A stretch of 64,000 bases of DNA from Hymenolepis diminuta (Eukaryota > Platyhelminthes > Cestoda > Cyclophyllidea > Hymenolepididae): the NCBI GenBank assembly GCA_900708905.1, contig CAADRB010000004.1, positions 5,017,478 through 5,081,477 on the forward strand, written 5' to 3'. The first letter of the stretch is position 1, and every line of letters starts with the position of its first letter. Shown here one piece after another: positions 51,331 through 63,189 of this stretch. Made by a program: the position numbers and the translations under genes. The notes below the pieces were generated by a model. The model worked only from the letters and a program-made list of their open reading frames with translations, did not search any database and was not told the origin of the DNA.

Positions 51331-54300
51331 TCAATAAAGAAACGAGGCGAAACTACTGGTGGACCTACTAATTTTCTTCAATCTTCCTCCTTCTTTCTAC
51401 AAAAGAACTCTGTCCTTAAACAAATCCTAAAATACCACAAATAAAAGGATACGAAAATTATGTCCATTCTAACAAAAGTTGAAAATTTCAGAATAAAAAC
51501 CGTACTTGTATTGTTGATTGAAAGATAGATATCGCGTGATTAAAAAGTACTAACTGCATTTTATCGCTTTGATTTTATTTCATCGGTAAGAGTTAATTAA
51601 AAAAAACCATATTGTGACACTTAATGAATGCAATTAGAATGTTATTTGTAATGCAGTAAAGTGCAAAATAAATCACTGAGACAAAATTTTCCCTAATTAC
51701 ATCACTTGCCGTCGAAAAATGCACGACATAGGATGAAATAAACAAACAAAAAGACTAGGTAATCTGTGGGCATGCAGTTCTTCTAATCTACAGCTGAAAG
51801 ACAGTAACAAATATACCGGCATTACAAGTCGAATTGAAGGTGAGATCCACATGCTTCTGACTTCCATACTCTATTGAAGTAGCTCTATTCTCATTAGTGA
51901 AGCTATTTTAGGAATTAGACTAAACCATATCACCTAGAATTAACGATCTTCTTAAAGACTAACAGGTACCAGTCGCCTTTCCCGAATGTGAATACCAGGA
52001 GTTAGGCAGTATATTAAACAAATAGAATTAAGTAAGATAAAGGAGAAATTGGAAAAAAAGAAGTCGTCAGTACCGAGCGAGGACAACCCGGGTTGTGAAA
52101 AACAGGCGAAATTAGACGGGCTTTCCGGTTTTATCCCGTGCGAGCCATTGTGAAGTCTTTAGAATGAGCAAAACTGAATGTGCATGTGTACTACATCGTA
52201 TAACCTCATTCGTTCCAAATAGTAATTGTCATCTTCGTCATCCATCAAGGATCTCATCTATTTTTTATGACCTCAGATATGGATGTATAGCCAGATTCAA
52301 GGCGATCATTAGGGGTTTGAAGATGAAAAAACATCCAAGATTCCCCCTTTGGATGATGGATATTTTACCTTTGAATGCACATCAGTTAGATATGAAGTAG
52401 TATCACTCTATGTATTTGGTTAGATCTCTCTGTGATACGTTGCTACGGAAAGATTAGTATAGCATAAAACAGGTAAGACTAGTGTTCCAAAATAATAATA
52501 AATATTAGCAATAATTTTTTCAACCAGAAATTCTGCCGAAGTTGCCTGCGTCTATTCATGGAATATTTCCCTGTAGACTAACTAATTTTTAAACATCAGT
52601 AAATGTCCCTTTCAAGAAAAAAAAGCACAGAATGTGTTCGTTTCAAAAATAACTTGAAGAAATTACATTCATTAGATTAACGATTTCCATTTATCTTTGA
52701 TTTAAAATGACAATCGAATGAATAAAGTGGGGAACGTTTTAAATACTGAAAAATGATTTGAATAGAATAAACAACTATGAAATAAAACCAGCCAAAAACA
52801 AAACGCTGTTATCACAGACCGATAATCTTTTTACTGACACCGATTATGGAGAAAATAGGATTTCACTCGTCAAATCAAAATTTTACAAATGAACGCACAG
52901 GCATGTCATTATCCGATTAATTCCCTTCACCCACGTTAACTTCTTGTTTTCACTTTGTAAAAGGCGATTATCAGTTAACGATGCAATTCGCCTGATTCCG
53001 ATTAAGGATTTCAATGACATATTTTGATCACGTGAAGAACGAATTTTTTAGGGCGTTCTAATGTAGATATTACCGCGAATTTCTAAACTAATAGTAATTC
53101 AAAACAATATTGCATGAAAAACTTTATCCGAAAAGAAGTTTAATTTCTTAGTAATTAACCCACTTTCAGACGATGGTGGCATTAAAATTATTAAACGTTA
53201 ATCACTTAAAATGACAAGACCGACCATCATAATTAAACAGGTCACCGAGCGCTGGATATCAGAACCAAGAATTTCCTCAGTAACTTATGTGGTAAATCAT
53301 GAAGTTTGAATTCGAGAATAAGAATTATCCTTTGGGTAAATATAGTACAACCCAGAAAGTTAAATTGAGTGAGGCCCTTTGATACCTTGAATTCACTCTC
53401 AACGTGTTTTCGATCCCTTCCCCTGTATCATTTATTGGATTTACTGTTAACCGATTTCAGTTGCTTTCCCATGATGAAAAATTGTTAATTTTTTGCCTTT
53501 TAGTTTCTTAGCGTATATTTAAAAACTAATTTTACTTCGTTTGGAAGGGTAAGAGAAAAATCGGAATTTACAATGACACTATGGCTTTTAATTGACGGCA
53601 GAGTCTGCTACTCTGTAACCCATAATTCAATCAGATAAATAACCCATGTTTGTTGCTAACAATCCACGTCCATAAATTATTTACTGGAAGAGTACTAACG
53701 TTAAAATCTAAGTGGTGAGTCTTCCCCCATCCAAGTCGTGTAACGAAATCCGAAACAAGTTTACAAACAACTGCCGAAATCCTAAAAAGTCATTTACATA
53801 AAATGTTGGAGAAAAACAATGAACCCTTTTCAACATTCTTACAGTGGCAGTGAATACAAAAGAATTCCACGATTATTTCATTTGATAAAAATCTACCTAA
53901 TAATCGACTTCTCTCTTTGATAACATCTTGGTGAAAAACCACACAATAAAATTACACAAATGATGTAGTATGGGACTGGCGAAATTTGTCACCAAATTAG
54001 GAAGATCTAGCATTTCAACAAAAGTAGAGGCTTAATAAATCATGTAAGCGTGAAAACCGTATAGACATCCGGTATCGTGCTGACTCGTGCTCGTACAAAA
54101 TGAAAAACAGTACTTCAGAGCTGTAAAGGGACTAATAATAGGTTTAATACGTAGACTACCAGTCAAATAACTGAGCTATTAGGTCAGCAAGCACAAAAAC
54201 CAATGCTGCTGAACAGAATTCATACAATCTCTGTGTCATGTATTGATTTGTCGATTTCTGATTTTACTCTTTATGAGTCTAGAAATGGAATCGCGCACAA

Positions 54301-55010
54301 CCTAATTATTGGCTAACTAGACAGCCAATAATTTGTCACGTACTCCAAGCTATATATTTTAATAAGAACCGGTTTTTGAGTTACGTAGATTTCGTCTCAT
54401 TATTCTACCTGATGGATTTGAACAAATCTGATGCTATGGTATCACTGAAGTGGGCACTCAAATCGGATCAGTGACGTCTCAGTGTTACATTACAAACCGA
54501 CTACAGTCAAGAAAGATTTACTTATTTGTTTCCAGTTCACTAGTAAGATTCTAAGGCTTTTTATTAATAAGGTCGCTAAAGAGAAACATGTCGTTAAAAA
54601 GTCAAAGTGTAACAAAAAGTCTAATCCAAATTATGGAGCATTAAAATAAAGTCAGGCATTCATTATTTGAGTTCACATTAAAGGAACTCTCGTGAACCCC
54701 ATTGTGATAAAACCATGTTATCACCGCTGTTTCCATTAGAAGATACATGTAATGAGATTACATGACCAACCGTCCCATTTGACCAACATTTCAATTTATC
54801 TAAGTTTAAATGCTTTCTTGAGATGAAAATTTATTCTGCATTGGGTTATATTAAAAACAACAAACAAATGCATCTGTTGGCTAAATAATTCAACTTGGAA
54901 GACTATTAACATGACAATTTATTCGAACTTTTAAAATATCAAAAAGACAACGTTTTTTATTACAATTTGTAAATAAAATTTGATTTAACAAAAGAAAAAG
55001 GAGGACATTT
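51331..55010. other. Intergenic region with one repeat copy
   Basis: Apart from the family A copy at 53200-53500, I see nothing coding. The plus-strand frame at 52164-52400 has no splice signals or family resemblance. Confidence 0.45.
53200..53500 (+). repeat. Dispersed repeat family A, copy 4
   Basis: Contains AAGACCGACCATCATAATTA, GATACCTTGAATTCACTCTC, GATCCCTTCCCCT and TTAACCGATTTCAGTTGCTT, matching copy 1 in order. It is more diverged than copies 2 and 3. Confidence 0.55.
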
Positions 55011-55016
55011 TAGATA

Positions 55017-55221
55017 AATTGAATTCGTTCCCACTTCAAACTAAAAGCACGGGACTAACTACAGATCCCATTAAGCCATCTCCCAATAACCAGCCAAACA
55101 CAAATAAAATCGATGTTTCGACTACAAAAATATATCACAATTTGTACAAAGAGAATCTGACAACTGTTCTACGAAATGCACCGGGGTTAAAAAGAGGAAC
55201 CGAAGTACTGAGAAAGCTGGA
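55017..55221 (+). other. Candidate isolated exon
   Basis: Open from an AG (ACATTTTAG at 55014) to a GTGAGT donor at 55222. The encoded text is proline- and asparagine-rich at first (DPIKPSPNNQPNTNKIDV), then more ordered (TTVLRNAPGLKRGTEVLRKL). The acceptor has a poor pyrimidine tract, and no partner exons were found. Could be an exon of an unseen gene or chance. Confidence 0.25.
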
Positions 55222-55249
55222 AATGTGAGTGATTAGTTAGTGGTGGATG

Positions 55250-55510
55250 ATAGTGGCGATAAATGCCATCCGTGATAGTGAAAAGTTGACATCTATGCAA
55301 AGGAGAAGTGGATGCTGTTTCGGGTGGGGGTTTTTTGTTGTACTGTTGACGATGGCGACGACAATTTAGGAGAGGTGGTGCCGTGAGGGGTCGTGAGAGT
55401 ACGATGATGCCTCGGGAAGAACCGCTGATGTCCTTGTCCGAGTGTACTGACCGAAAGACTACACTGCATACAATATTACAGCATGAACGCCGACGAGCAT
55501 TGGCATGCTA
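55250..55510. other. GC-richer block
   Basis: Distinctly richer in G than its surroundings, with GATGG/GACGA-type triplets and a G-run (GGGTGGGGG). No convincing frame on either strand. Possibly an old repeat or regulatory DNA. Confidence 0.3.
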
Positions 55511-56524
55511 GGGGAGGATGGAAGAAACTAAAGGCCACACCTACTATTCAAGCTATCCTCTCTTCCTAGTGTTCAAGTGTTCGTCTAACACGAAAGGTTA
55601 TATTTTTTTGTTTTTTAAATGGCAGTATTATAATCACATTTCATTCCCGTGTATTGTTAGGTGTATACATTCTATTCAATACCTTTCTTATTCTAACATT
55701 GATTACAATGCATATTCATTAATCTGATCTGAATATCCAATATTCGAAGTCAAACAAATTCTACCAACTAGTTCGCAGGCTCTACCAGAAGATGACAAAA
55801 ATATTCTCGTTATTTCGAAATTTTCATTCTCTCAAAAGTTCTCTCACAAAAACATTTGAAACCTGCTGCGGATTGCAAAGAATGTTATGTAATTGCAAAT
55901 GATGAAGAAACAAGCTTTCCATACACAAATCCCATGATAAAACATTACGTATTGACAAGATCGTATACCCTATTTGCATGACAAAACACAATTTAAATAA
56001 TCTGAAATCAAATCAGATAGACTAATATTCATTTCTCCCATCATACTTCAAAATGTATGCTAATTATTTCTCTTAATTTTGTGAAGTCGAAACGCCGTTC
56101 CCATAGTCACGAGCCCAAAATGTACAATGGCGAAATGGACAAAACGTCATTATAAACTTTACCATCTATATTGGTTCTATTTAGGTGTAACGCTAACAGA
56201 AGAAACATCAAATCTGGCATGCGAAGAAAAAAAGCAGATGATTGATAAAAGTAATTAATCTTTGCCATTAGCGACTTTGAATAATTCCTCAAAAAGACTT
56301 GACACTTTCAAGACACTGAAATATTGAATCAGGAATAAAACTATGCTTCCTATAAATACCTACCCTTATTCAAATGAAAGGGACGTAATGAATTTGGGGA
56401 TAAAGCTTGGAATACGCTCAAAGAGGAAGCAATAGAATGTGCCAACCAATGTTAATGTCATATTATTCTCTCCAAACCAAGACATGTTTATCCCCGAATT
56501 GAACTCTTAAAAAATTCAACAATT

Positions 56525-57856
56525 TCAAGGGTTGCTTAGATTTACCGAAAAATCATCCCAGGCTGCGGAATCGAGGTCACTATTGAAGGTCGGATCTGCA
56601 CTGTTGGCATTCGGTGACACGACTTGATCACTTGGCGTGGTATGGTGATCCGTACCGCTGTTACTATGACTACGTTTGGCATTTCCAGGATCCTCTGTGA
56701 CCTCAGCAAACCAATAATCAATGTCATCTTGATTCCGGCAAGTGCCCATAATCTCGCGCGTCATTGTGTCAAGAGCTAATTTGTTCTTCTCCGTGGACAT
56801 TTGCATTCGATGAGGAACTGAAATAGAAAGTGACGTATCACTAATCGCCAAAACAAGAATTCCAGATTTTTGGGGATCAACTACGTACTGAAACTCTGGA
56901 TGAACTGAGCCTCGGAAGTATCAAGGTCATCAGGATCAAAGCTATCAATTTGCTTTTTAGGAGTTTCGAACGGATCTGATTCGGGAGGTTTTTTGAAAAA
57001 CGGAGAGGATGCTATGGGTTCCCACAGTTCCTTTTCACCCGCCTCGCGTTCAGCAATCGATTCCAACTGACCTTTATCAAATTCAGCTTCAAGCTTATCA
57101 ATATAGGGTTTGACCATAGCCCAGATTTTCGGAAATACCCGATGATGAATCAGACCAGGAAAAATAAGAATGGTATTGAGGATAAAATACGTTAAATGAT
57201 GCTCTTTTGCGTAATATCCTATCCAAATTACAACGAGACTAATTAGACAGGATAATATAAGAAACTGAAAAGTAAAATTAACGCGATACAATAAAATTCA
57301 TTAATTCAATAAGCAAAATCTTAAAAGTGATGCATACCACAGTGGGATGATTTTCACGGTAAGGAGCGAAAACGTTCATAAGCTTAAGGAATCTTCTTAA
57401 TCCCTTAGCAACATAGTATGACAATTCTTGAATAGAATATATTTCCTCATTTTTAATTGCGAGTCTTATCTCATGCTCGAAATTAAATCCAGTTGAAAAC
57501 TTTATAAAATCTAAGATAAATTATTACCGCATTTAAAATCAGATATTACTTTCAATTTTTGGTAACAGCCAATTCTTTCCCAGATCAAATAGTACAGCAA
57601 GGCACACTAATGTAGCGAGGACGAAAGTCTTATTAAGCTGCAGATATATGGGGATCCTGAACATAAATATGAAATTAATTATACGAACGTACCAATAAGC
57701 TATATGTACAATGCAGAAGAAAATAAGACTAGGAATCCATTTTTTATATAACAGCAAATATTCGAAACGCAACAGAACACCTTTCCAGTGCGATAAAATA
57801 GCGAATAAATCAGTGTAAAAGCGTTCTTGATAGAACTGAGTGACCGACACCGCCAT
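56525..57856 (-). CDS. RETREG: Reticulophagy receptor, RETREG/FAM134 family
   Basis: Exons: 57856-57550, 57510-57338, 57264-56889, 56817-56525. They total 1149 nt (382 aa), all in phase; intron 1 is only 39 nt. Family role: ER membrane proteins whose reticulon-homology domain curves the membrane and whose tail recruits Atg8/LC3 for selective ER autophagy. Two long hydrophobic hairpins fit this: roughly residues 37-100 (RFEYLLLYKKWIPSLIFFCI start the first) and 161-205 (LNTILIFPGLIHHRVFPKIW, matching the family PGVIYH..PKIY segment). The linker contains YSIQELSYYVAKGLRRFLK. The tail is acidic and disordered. FAEV at 322-325, preceded by DDIDYW, fits a W/F-x-x-L/I/V Atg8-interaction motif; WDDFSV near the end resembles the usual terminal position but lacks the hydrophobic +3 residue. 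A weak GTAAAT donor after WDDFS leaves open a further exon. Confidence 0.86.
57511..57549 (-). other. 39-nt micro-intron of the RETREG gene
   Basis: GTAATA...TTATCTTAG on the minus strand, phase 1. Read through, it would stop after two codons; removed, it joins the first hairpin to a segment conserved in FAM134 proteins. Confidence 0.75.
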
Positions 57857-59331
57857 GTTATCGATAACTCGCTACCTCAAACTTACTCTTGAAGTAGATT
57901 TACAGTAGCCGCTCTAACCAAAGTACAGACAAAATAAAGGTCGACTAATAATTTAAAATCACGTCATCAAAATTGACTGGGAACATGCCCAAAATGTTTA
58001 ACTTAAGATTAGATTTTTATAAAACTGAAGCCCACTGAAAATGTATTTAGGCGTAAAACGAGGAAATTATTATTTGCCTTACTAAATCTGCGACTGCATA
58101 TGTTAAGGGGAAGAAATTAAAGAAACAGCAAAATGTCATAGATAAATTGATAGTTTAAAATAATTTACCAAAATATTACCTATAAGGATGGGAAGCTGCT
58201 TTATGATGCAAATATGTGTGCTTAACTTATCATAATATATGATTACATATTCGATCTAATGATATATGAATTCATTTAGCACATCGGGGAATTCTTGGAA
58301 ATATTTAACTCTCGAGAATACCCTAATTTTTCAATTAGGGGTTTATAGCATACAGCATGCCGGAATAAGACGTATTCAAAGTATATTTTAAGAGCCCTCT
58401 TTTTCGACTTTTTCGACGATTTGAGTTTCTGGAAATATTTTATAAAATGGTCTTTCTTTGGAAATGAAAAATTTTGAAAATATTTCACACTTGAGTAATT
58501 GAATTTTTGTATTTAATTTCGATATAATACTCATAGTAGATCTTAAGTCACAGGGTGAATATTTTGAATTATGAAAAAAGATCTACGTGAAAATAAAATG
58601 CTTTATGTTTCATCACAGTTAAAAAAGTTGGGAAATATATAAATACTGAATGAATTAAACAATCATTCAGGATTTACATATATTAATTTTGGAAAAAAAG
58701 GGCGGATATTGTACCCATTTAGATTTAATAAACAAGGGTTAGAACTTCTCCAGATTTTAAACGGGCGTTCTGTCATCCAAGTATTAGATGATATTTATAA
58801 GAATAAGCGGATTCAGGGAAATTTCTGGGGTTCTGACGGAAGACTGATTTGACCAACGAGGCCGTTATCCCTCGGCATCCGATACTTTACAACTTCATTA
58901 AAAGTGCAAAAAAAAATATCTAAAATTTATTGGGCATATGCGACTAGGGTAAAACTTTAACAGAAAGTATGCTGAAAAAGTAAATATATTCGTTATTAAT
59001 GAATTCAGCTATGCTAGATCATTTGCAAAATATGCGCTCTTCAACAATTGCAAATCGGTTTATTTCAAAATATGATGCATCATATTTAGTTAAGAATGCT
59101 TTTGTAAATTAATACTAGACTTGATTTACTTACTTTATGAAATAACGTTTTTAAAACGAGCTAGAAGCATTCGACCTTCACCGAATTATAAATAATACGT
59201 TTTTGAAGTGTGTCCGTATGTGTGATTTTAATAGCACTTGTTAATCCAGGGTTCCACATGAGTGTAAATAATTTTCATAAAAAAGACAGTTTTAAATTAA
59301 TTGAATTTGACCCTATCCCGCACTGTTTCAG
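57857..59331. promoter_or_regulatory. Divergent intergenic region RETREG / PGAP4
   Basis: About 1.5 kb separates the two divergent start codons, so both promoters should lie here unless trans-splicing places them elsewhere. AT-rich; no specific core element identified. The minus-strand frame at 58276-58488 is lysine-rich, low complexity and unsupported. Confidence 0.4.
59320..59331 (+). promoter_or_regulatory. Splice acceptor 3 nt before the PGAP4 start codon
   Basis: GCACTGTTTCAG is a good acceptor, followed by ATT and then the ATG at 59335. The coding part has no intron, so this site must serve a 5'UTR intron or spliced-leader addition. Confidence 0.5.
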
Positions 59332-59334
59332 ATT

Positions 59335-60462
59335 ATGAATAAACGAACGCTGACAGCATTTTTCGGATTGATTTTTATCCTTCTCGTCTTTCTCATCCTA
59401 TCTAATCAATTTGCGCTCGATTCAGTTTTGTTTCCTGATCCTCTCTCAATAGCTTCAAAAGTTCGAGATCAAGATGAATTGCGCGTGGCAGAGGCCAATT
59501 TTCAAATAGGTATGTGGAAACTCAGCAAAAAACTGCCACTTAATATAAATGATATGCTTGATTACAACGGAAATTACAATTTTCTCATTATTATTATTAC
59601 GTCCAATCGTGGATATAGAAAAATTGACGCATATGAGCCCTATTATCTTACTCAAACTTCGATCGCCCTAGTTAAAACACTGATGTCTAAGAATGAAAGT
59701 GATTTCAAAAACGTGGCGAAGATTAGAATTCTCGTTTGCGCTATCAGTCATACTAATGATACTAATCATGATGTCCACAATGTGGAACTGAATCGTCTTC
59801 GTGGAATATTTGGATCGAATATTCTTATTTCTCCACCTCAACACCCAGACGATTCTTGCAAACATACTCGTGATATGTCATCATGCATTTCATTGGGAAT
59901 GAAAAGGTTTCCTGAAAGTGATGCTGTTGCTGTCCTTGAAGATGATTTCCTCGTGACGAAGCACTTTCACTCCGCTCTCGACTTGTATGCTAGTCAATTA
60001 GAAAAAAATATTCTAAGTCTCTACCCGCCGTCTAACGATAGATATAGTAAAATATATTTCTGCATTCCTTCCTTTATATTTTTTTTGCTTGCTCTTGCTG
60101 TTTCCTTGCGCGTCTTCAGAAGGAAATGGATCAGATATATGGCTACTTTCGTTACTTCCATTTTAGTTGTTTTGCTACTTGATGTATATAATAGACCCGA
60201 AATCCCTACGATTTTTTCTGCTCAAGATCTTAAATCTAGTGTGCTTGGAGCTGCAACCATTTTACCCAGAGAAGTGGCCAGAAAAGTTGGTGAAGTGGAA
60301 AACGAGATGCCATGTCATTCAGCAAAGGGGGAACACATTGCAAAGATTGCTTCTGAGCTTGGTTATAACACTCTCAATGTTCGCCCACCAGCTGTTATTC
60401 ATATTGGAATGTACTCACAAACTCGTAACCAAATTTATGATCCAAATCTTTTTCCCCATTAA
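59335..60462 (+). CDS. PGAP4: Post-GPI-attachment GalNAc transferase PGAP4 (TMEM246) homologue
   Basis: One uninterrupted 375-aa frame (human protein 403 aa). Family role: Golgi enzyme that adds N-acetylgalactosamine to the first mannose of GPI anchors already attached to proteins. Visible layout: N-terminal membrane segment about 7-22 (type II start), the first part of a GT-A fold with EDD at 202-204 (in VLEDDFLV) as the metal/nucleotide-sugar motif, then a two-segment membrane hairpin about 241-259 and 267-283 inserted into the catalytic domain, then the rest of the fold with CHSAKGEH and a C-terminus PPAVIHIGMYS...YDPNLF. These match human PGAP4 CHKGFGKD and VKHIGLFSS...FHPSLL. The inserted hairpin is the family signature. 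Only the 5' splice acceptor hints at an intron outside the coding part. The start is the first ATG and is followed at once by the membrane anchor. Confidence 0.92.
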   Translation: MNKRTLTAFFGLIFILLVFLILSNQFALDSVLFPDPLSIASKVRDQDELRVAEANFQIGMWKLSKKLPLNINDMLDYNGNYNFLIIIITSNRGYRKIDAYEPYYLTQTSIALVKTLMSKNESDFKNVAKIRILVCAISHTNDTNHDVHNVELNRLRGIFGSNILISPPQHPDDSCKHTRDMSSCISLGMKRFPESDAVAVLEDDFLVTKHFHSALDLYASQLEKNILSLYPPSNDRYSKIYFCIPSFIFFLLALAVSLRVFRRKWIRYMATFVTSILVVLLLDVYNRPEIPTIFSAQDLKSSVLGAATILPREVARKVGEVENEMPCHSAKGEHIAKIASELGYNTLNVRPPAVIHIGMYSQTRNQIYDPNLFPH

Positions 60463-61140
60463 AATGCATTTGAGATTCTTCCTAACATTCTCGTTAACTT
60501 TGTTTGTGTAATTTATTTACTTATCAACCGTTAGTAGCAATTTATTTTAGAAATTCATGAAATATATGTGAACGAATAATCTAGATGCATATTCAGATCA
60601 CATATTCATTGATGTTGTAGTAAATCAGCACTCAATATATGCGATCCTATAATTTAAATTCCAGTTCTCAACTAGAGAGTGAGGATGTATAACAATTTAT
60701 CAAAACGATTGGAGTTGTCACTCATACTGAGCACAGAATATGTCCATAGAAATTTCAAAGAAATACATCCACTTTTGTATACAGACTCCATATTCAGAAG
60801 GATGATCATTTCGAAGAAATAACGATGTACCTTTTGCCCTAGAAGTATAATTAACCTAAAGCGTCGTAATATTCCTATTTGTCAACTAACTACTTATCGT
60901 AAAGTGGCTTAAACTTGGAGGAAACCAAAGTAGGACAGAGAAAATTAGTAAGCTATAGTCATTCCAAACAACTATATACGTTACTCCAACAAGATATTAA
61001 AGAGACAGAAGGCCTAAGCCTCTTAATCAGTAGGCGATTGAAGGATTTGTTATAGAACATCTCAGAGTATAAAATGCCCTAAATTTAAGAAAGATACAAT
61101 GATGGACGAGAAAAGCACTAAAGAGCGCAAGTGTGTAAAG
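60463..61140. other. Downstream of PGAP4, no gene seen
   Basis: Non-coding by eye. I did not find a canonical AATAAA in the first few hundred bases after the PGAP4 stop. Confidence 0.45.
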
Positions 61141-61149
61141 GGAAGCAAT

Positions 61150-61235
61150 CATCATGCTCTTAGTTAACCATTGAGTACATCTTGGGTTCAATCTTCTTGT
61201 TGACCCACAGTATGCACATGTTGATCTGTATACTG
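61150..61235 (+). repeat. tRNA-like SINE remnant
   Basis: GCTCTTAGTTAACCATTGAG resembles a tRNA 5' arm/A-box, and GGGTTCAATC about 30 nt later resembles a B-box. It sits in the minus-strand open frame 61027-61248, which I regard as a by-product. Confidence 0.3.
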
Positions 61236-61239
61236 GCTT

Positions 61240-63185
61240 GGGTTTCACTATTGGTTAGTGAAGCTCCTAGCTTAGGTCACTTCCAATTCCTCATTAGCAA
61301 CGGACTTGGTTAATTGCTCGGACGTAGATAGGGTCAAAGTCGCTATATTCCCCCATTGCTTAATGAATGATACAAATACACGAAAGAGTGGTATAGCAGA
61401 CGAATTACCTTTAACTCACGAATATTTCAATGAACGGTCAACTGTTAATCTCTGTCTTTCGGTTACGGCTATAGATAGCAGATGTCAATCAACACGTAGT
61501 GATCGGAAACGATAGATTATTGACAATAGCATCCGCTGGGGTTCCAGATGTGTGTGCGTGTTTGCACATAGATACCTACCAGATGCCAATCATCACATGG
61601 AGATATTGACGGTCAAATATGACTGACGCCTCACGATGAAAAATTAATATATAAACCCCAATTTATTTATTCATAGATTGGAGCAACTTTCCCGGATATC
61701 TCTGTACTGATTAACTGACGAGAGGGACTTAATATATTCCGTCTGCGTGGCCCCAGCCTGGAATACCTTTTACAATGCCTTCGTTTCCCCTTTATAAGTG
61801 AATTTCTCCTGCAAAAATGATTCTGCATATCTTCAACATAAATTGTCTAATATTTGTCAGTTTTTTTATATAAAAGTACTAAAAATAATAAAATACAATT
61901 AAGAGCTCTAAATAGATATTAGGTGATGCCGGGCTTGTCTACAATTTCGATTTCTTTACAAAATTTCATATTTGTTCTAACGCTAAGTAGTTGAGTGGCA
62001 TAAGTTACTTGTTAATGTTCAGTTAAGAAATTGCAAGGTTGAAGGCGAGGATAGGGAAGAAACACGAGAATACCAACCGACTACCTTGCTTTATCATAAC
62101 CTTACACTTTATTGAAATAAGAACATTTAATACTTACGTTTCGATGCACAACCCCCTTATTCACTTTCTACATCCTTTGTTGGAGTCGTATTGATTACGC
62201 TTTTCTTTGATTACAAATTCCTACCCAATTACTCACAAATTTGCGTCATGTTAGCAACGAAGTCAAGAGCAATTCGTTCCACACTTCTTCCAAACGTTGT
62301 CTTAAGTCTTTTGTATCCCTCATATGTCCCGTTTATACCTAAAAGTGATATTTTTCTCCCATACACACAAGCAACTCCTTAATCTACCAATACATACACT
62401 ACTAGCTACTCGCACTGCCGCTTCTAGCAACCACCGTATCCATCTACCTCTCAAACTATTCCACCTCTATTTCGTCTGCTTGCTTCTCGCTTCGAATTTT
62501 TCTGTTAATATGCCTGCTGATTTCAATTGCCTCCGTTTTATTACCACCGTTCCTGTTATAATTGGTAGAATATAGATGGTTGAAGTGTCAACGATTATAT
62601 TCCCAGTTGTCTCCCAGAATGACAAGATTTTGCATCCTGTCTTACCTAAAGGACACGGAGAATGTCCTAGAAAACCCACATGGCTTATGAGGTATCTATT
62701 CAAACTAGGTGATACGAAACGAACCCTCTCTCCCCTCCCCCAACAGAGTCAATTTCTGCACTAATATGGTAAGACATATTCAATTACTCTCCGGTCCCCC
62801 AATTTTGAGTAGATTGGGGTGGTCAATTTAGTGGCATGGAACGGTTGGATGTGTAACCATTTCAGAATTTGCTTTTCAAGATTTTTATCCCGGTCACTAC
62901 TTGTTACATGTAAGAAAATAATATTTTCCCCAAAATAATTCTCATATGCAAAATTCCTTATTTTCCACCTTTTAATTCTCTTTTATTCGAAGGAATTTAT
63001 TTACATTACGATTGCATATGGCGCATAATATGAATCGAACTATTGATACACGAACATGCGTCTTATTTTGATATAGTGATTTGGGTCGTTTTGAATTGTG
63101 ACGTTGTCGGGTCGTATTTGTAACTAGTATAATGCCCTGGAGAATCTAAGAGTCGGTTGTGGTACCCTACAGAGAAGAGCATATT
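61240..63185. other. Non-coding, low-complexity stretches
   Basis: Contains several short overlapping open frames on both strands (61306-61515, 62191-62382, 62324-62575, 62467-62703, 62576-62764) and a pyrimidine-rich part at 62280-62490 with ACACAC. This last part may be a further decayed LTR-like block. No gene supported. Confidence 0.4.
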
Positions 63186-63189
63186 ATAA

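Noticed and set aside
52164..52400. 78-codon plus-strand frame
   Set aside because: No promoter, acceptor, polyadenylation signal or family resemblance; flanks are non-coding.
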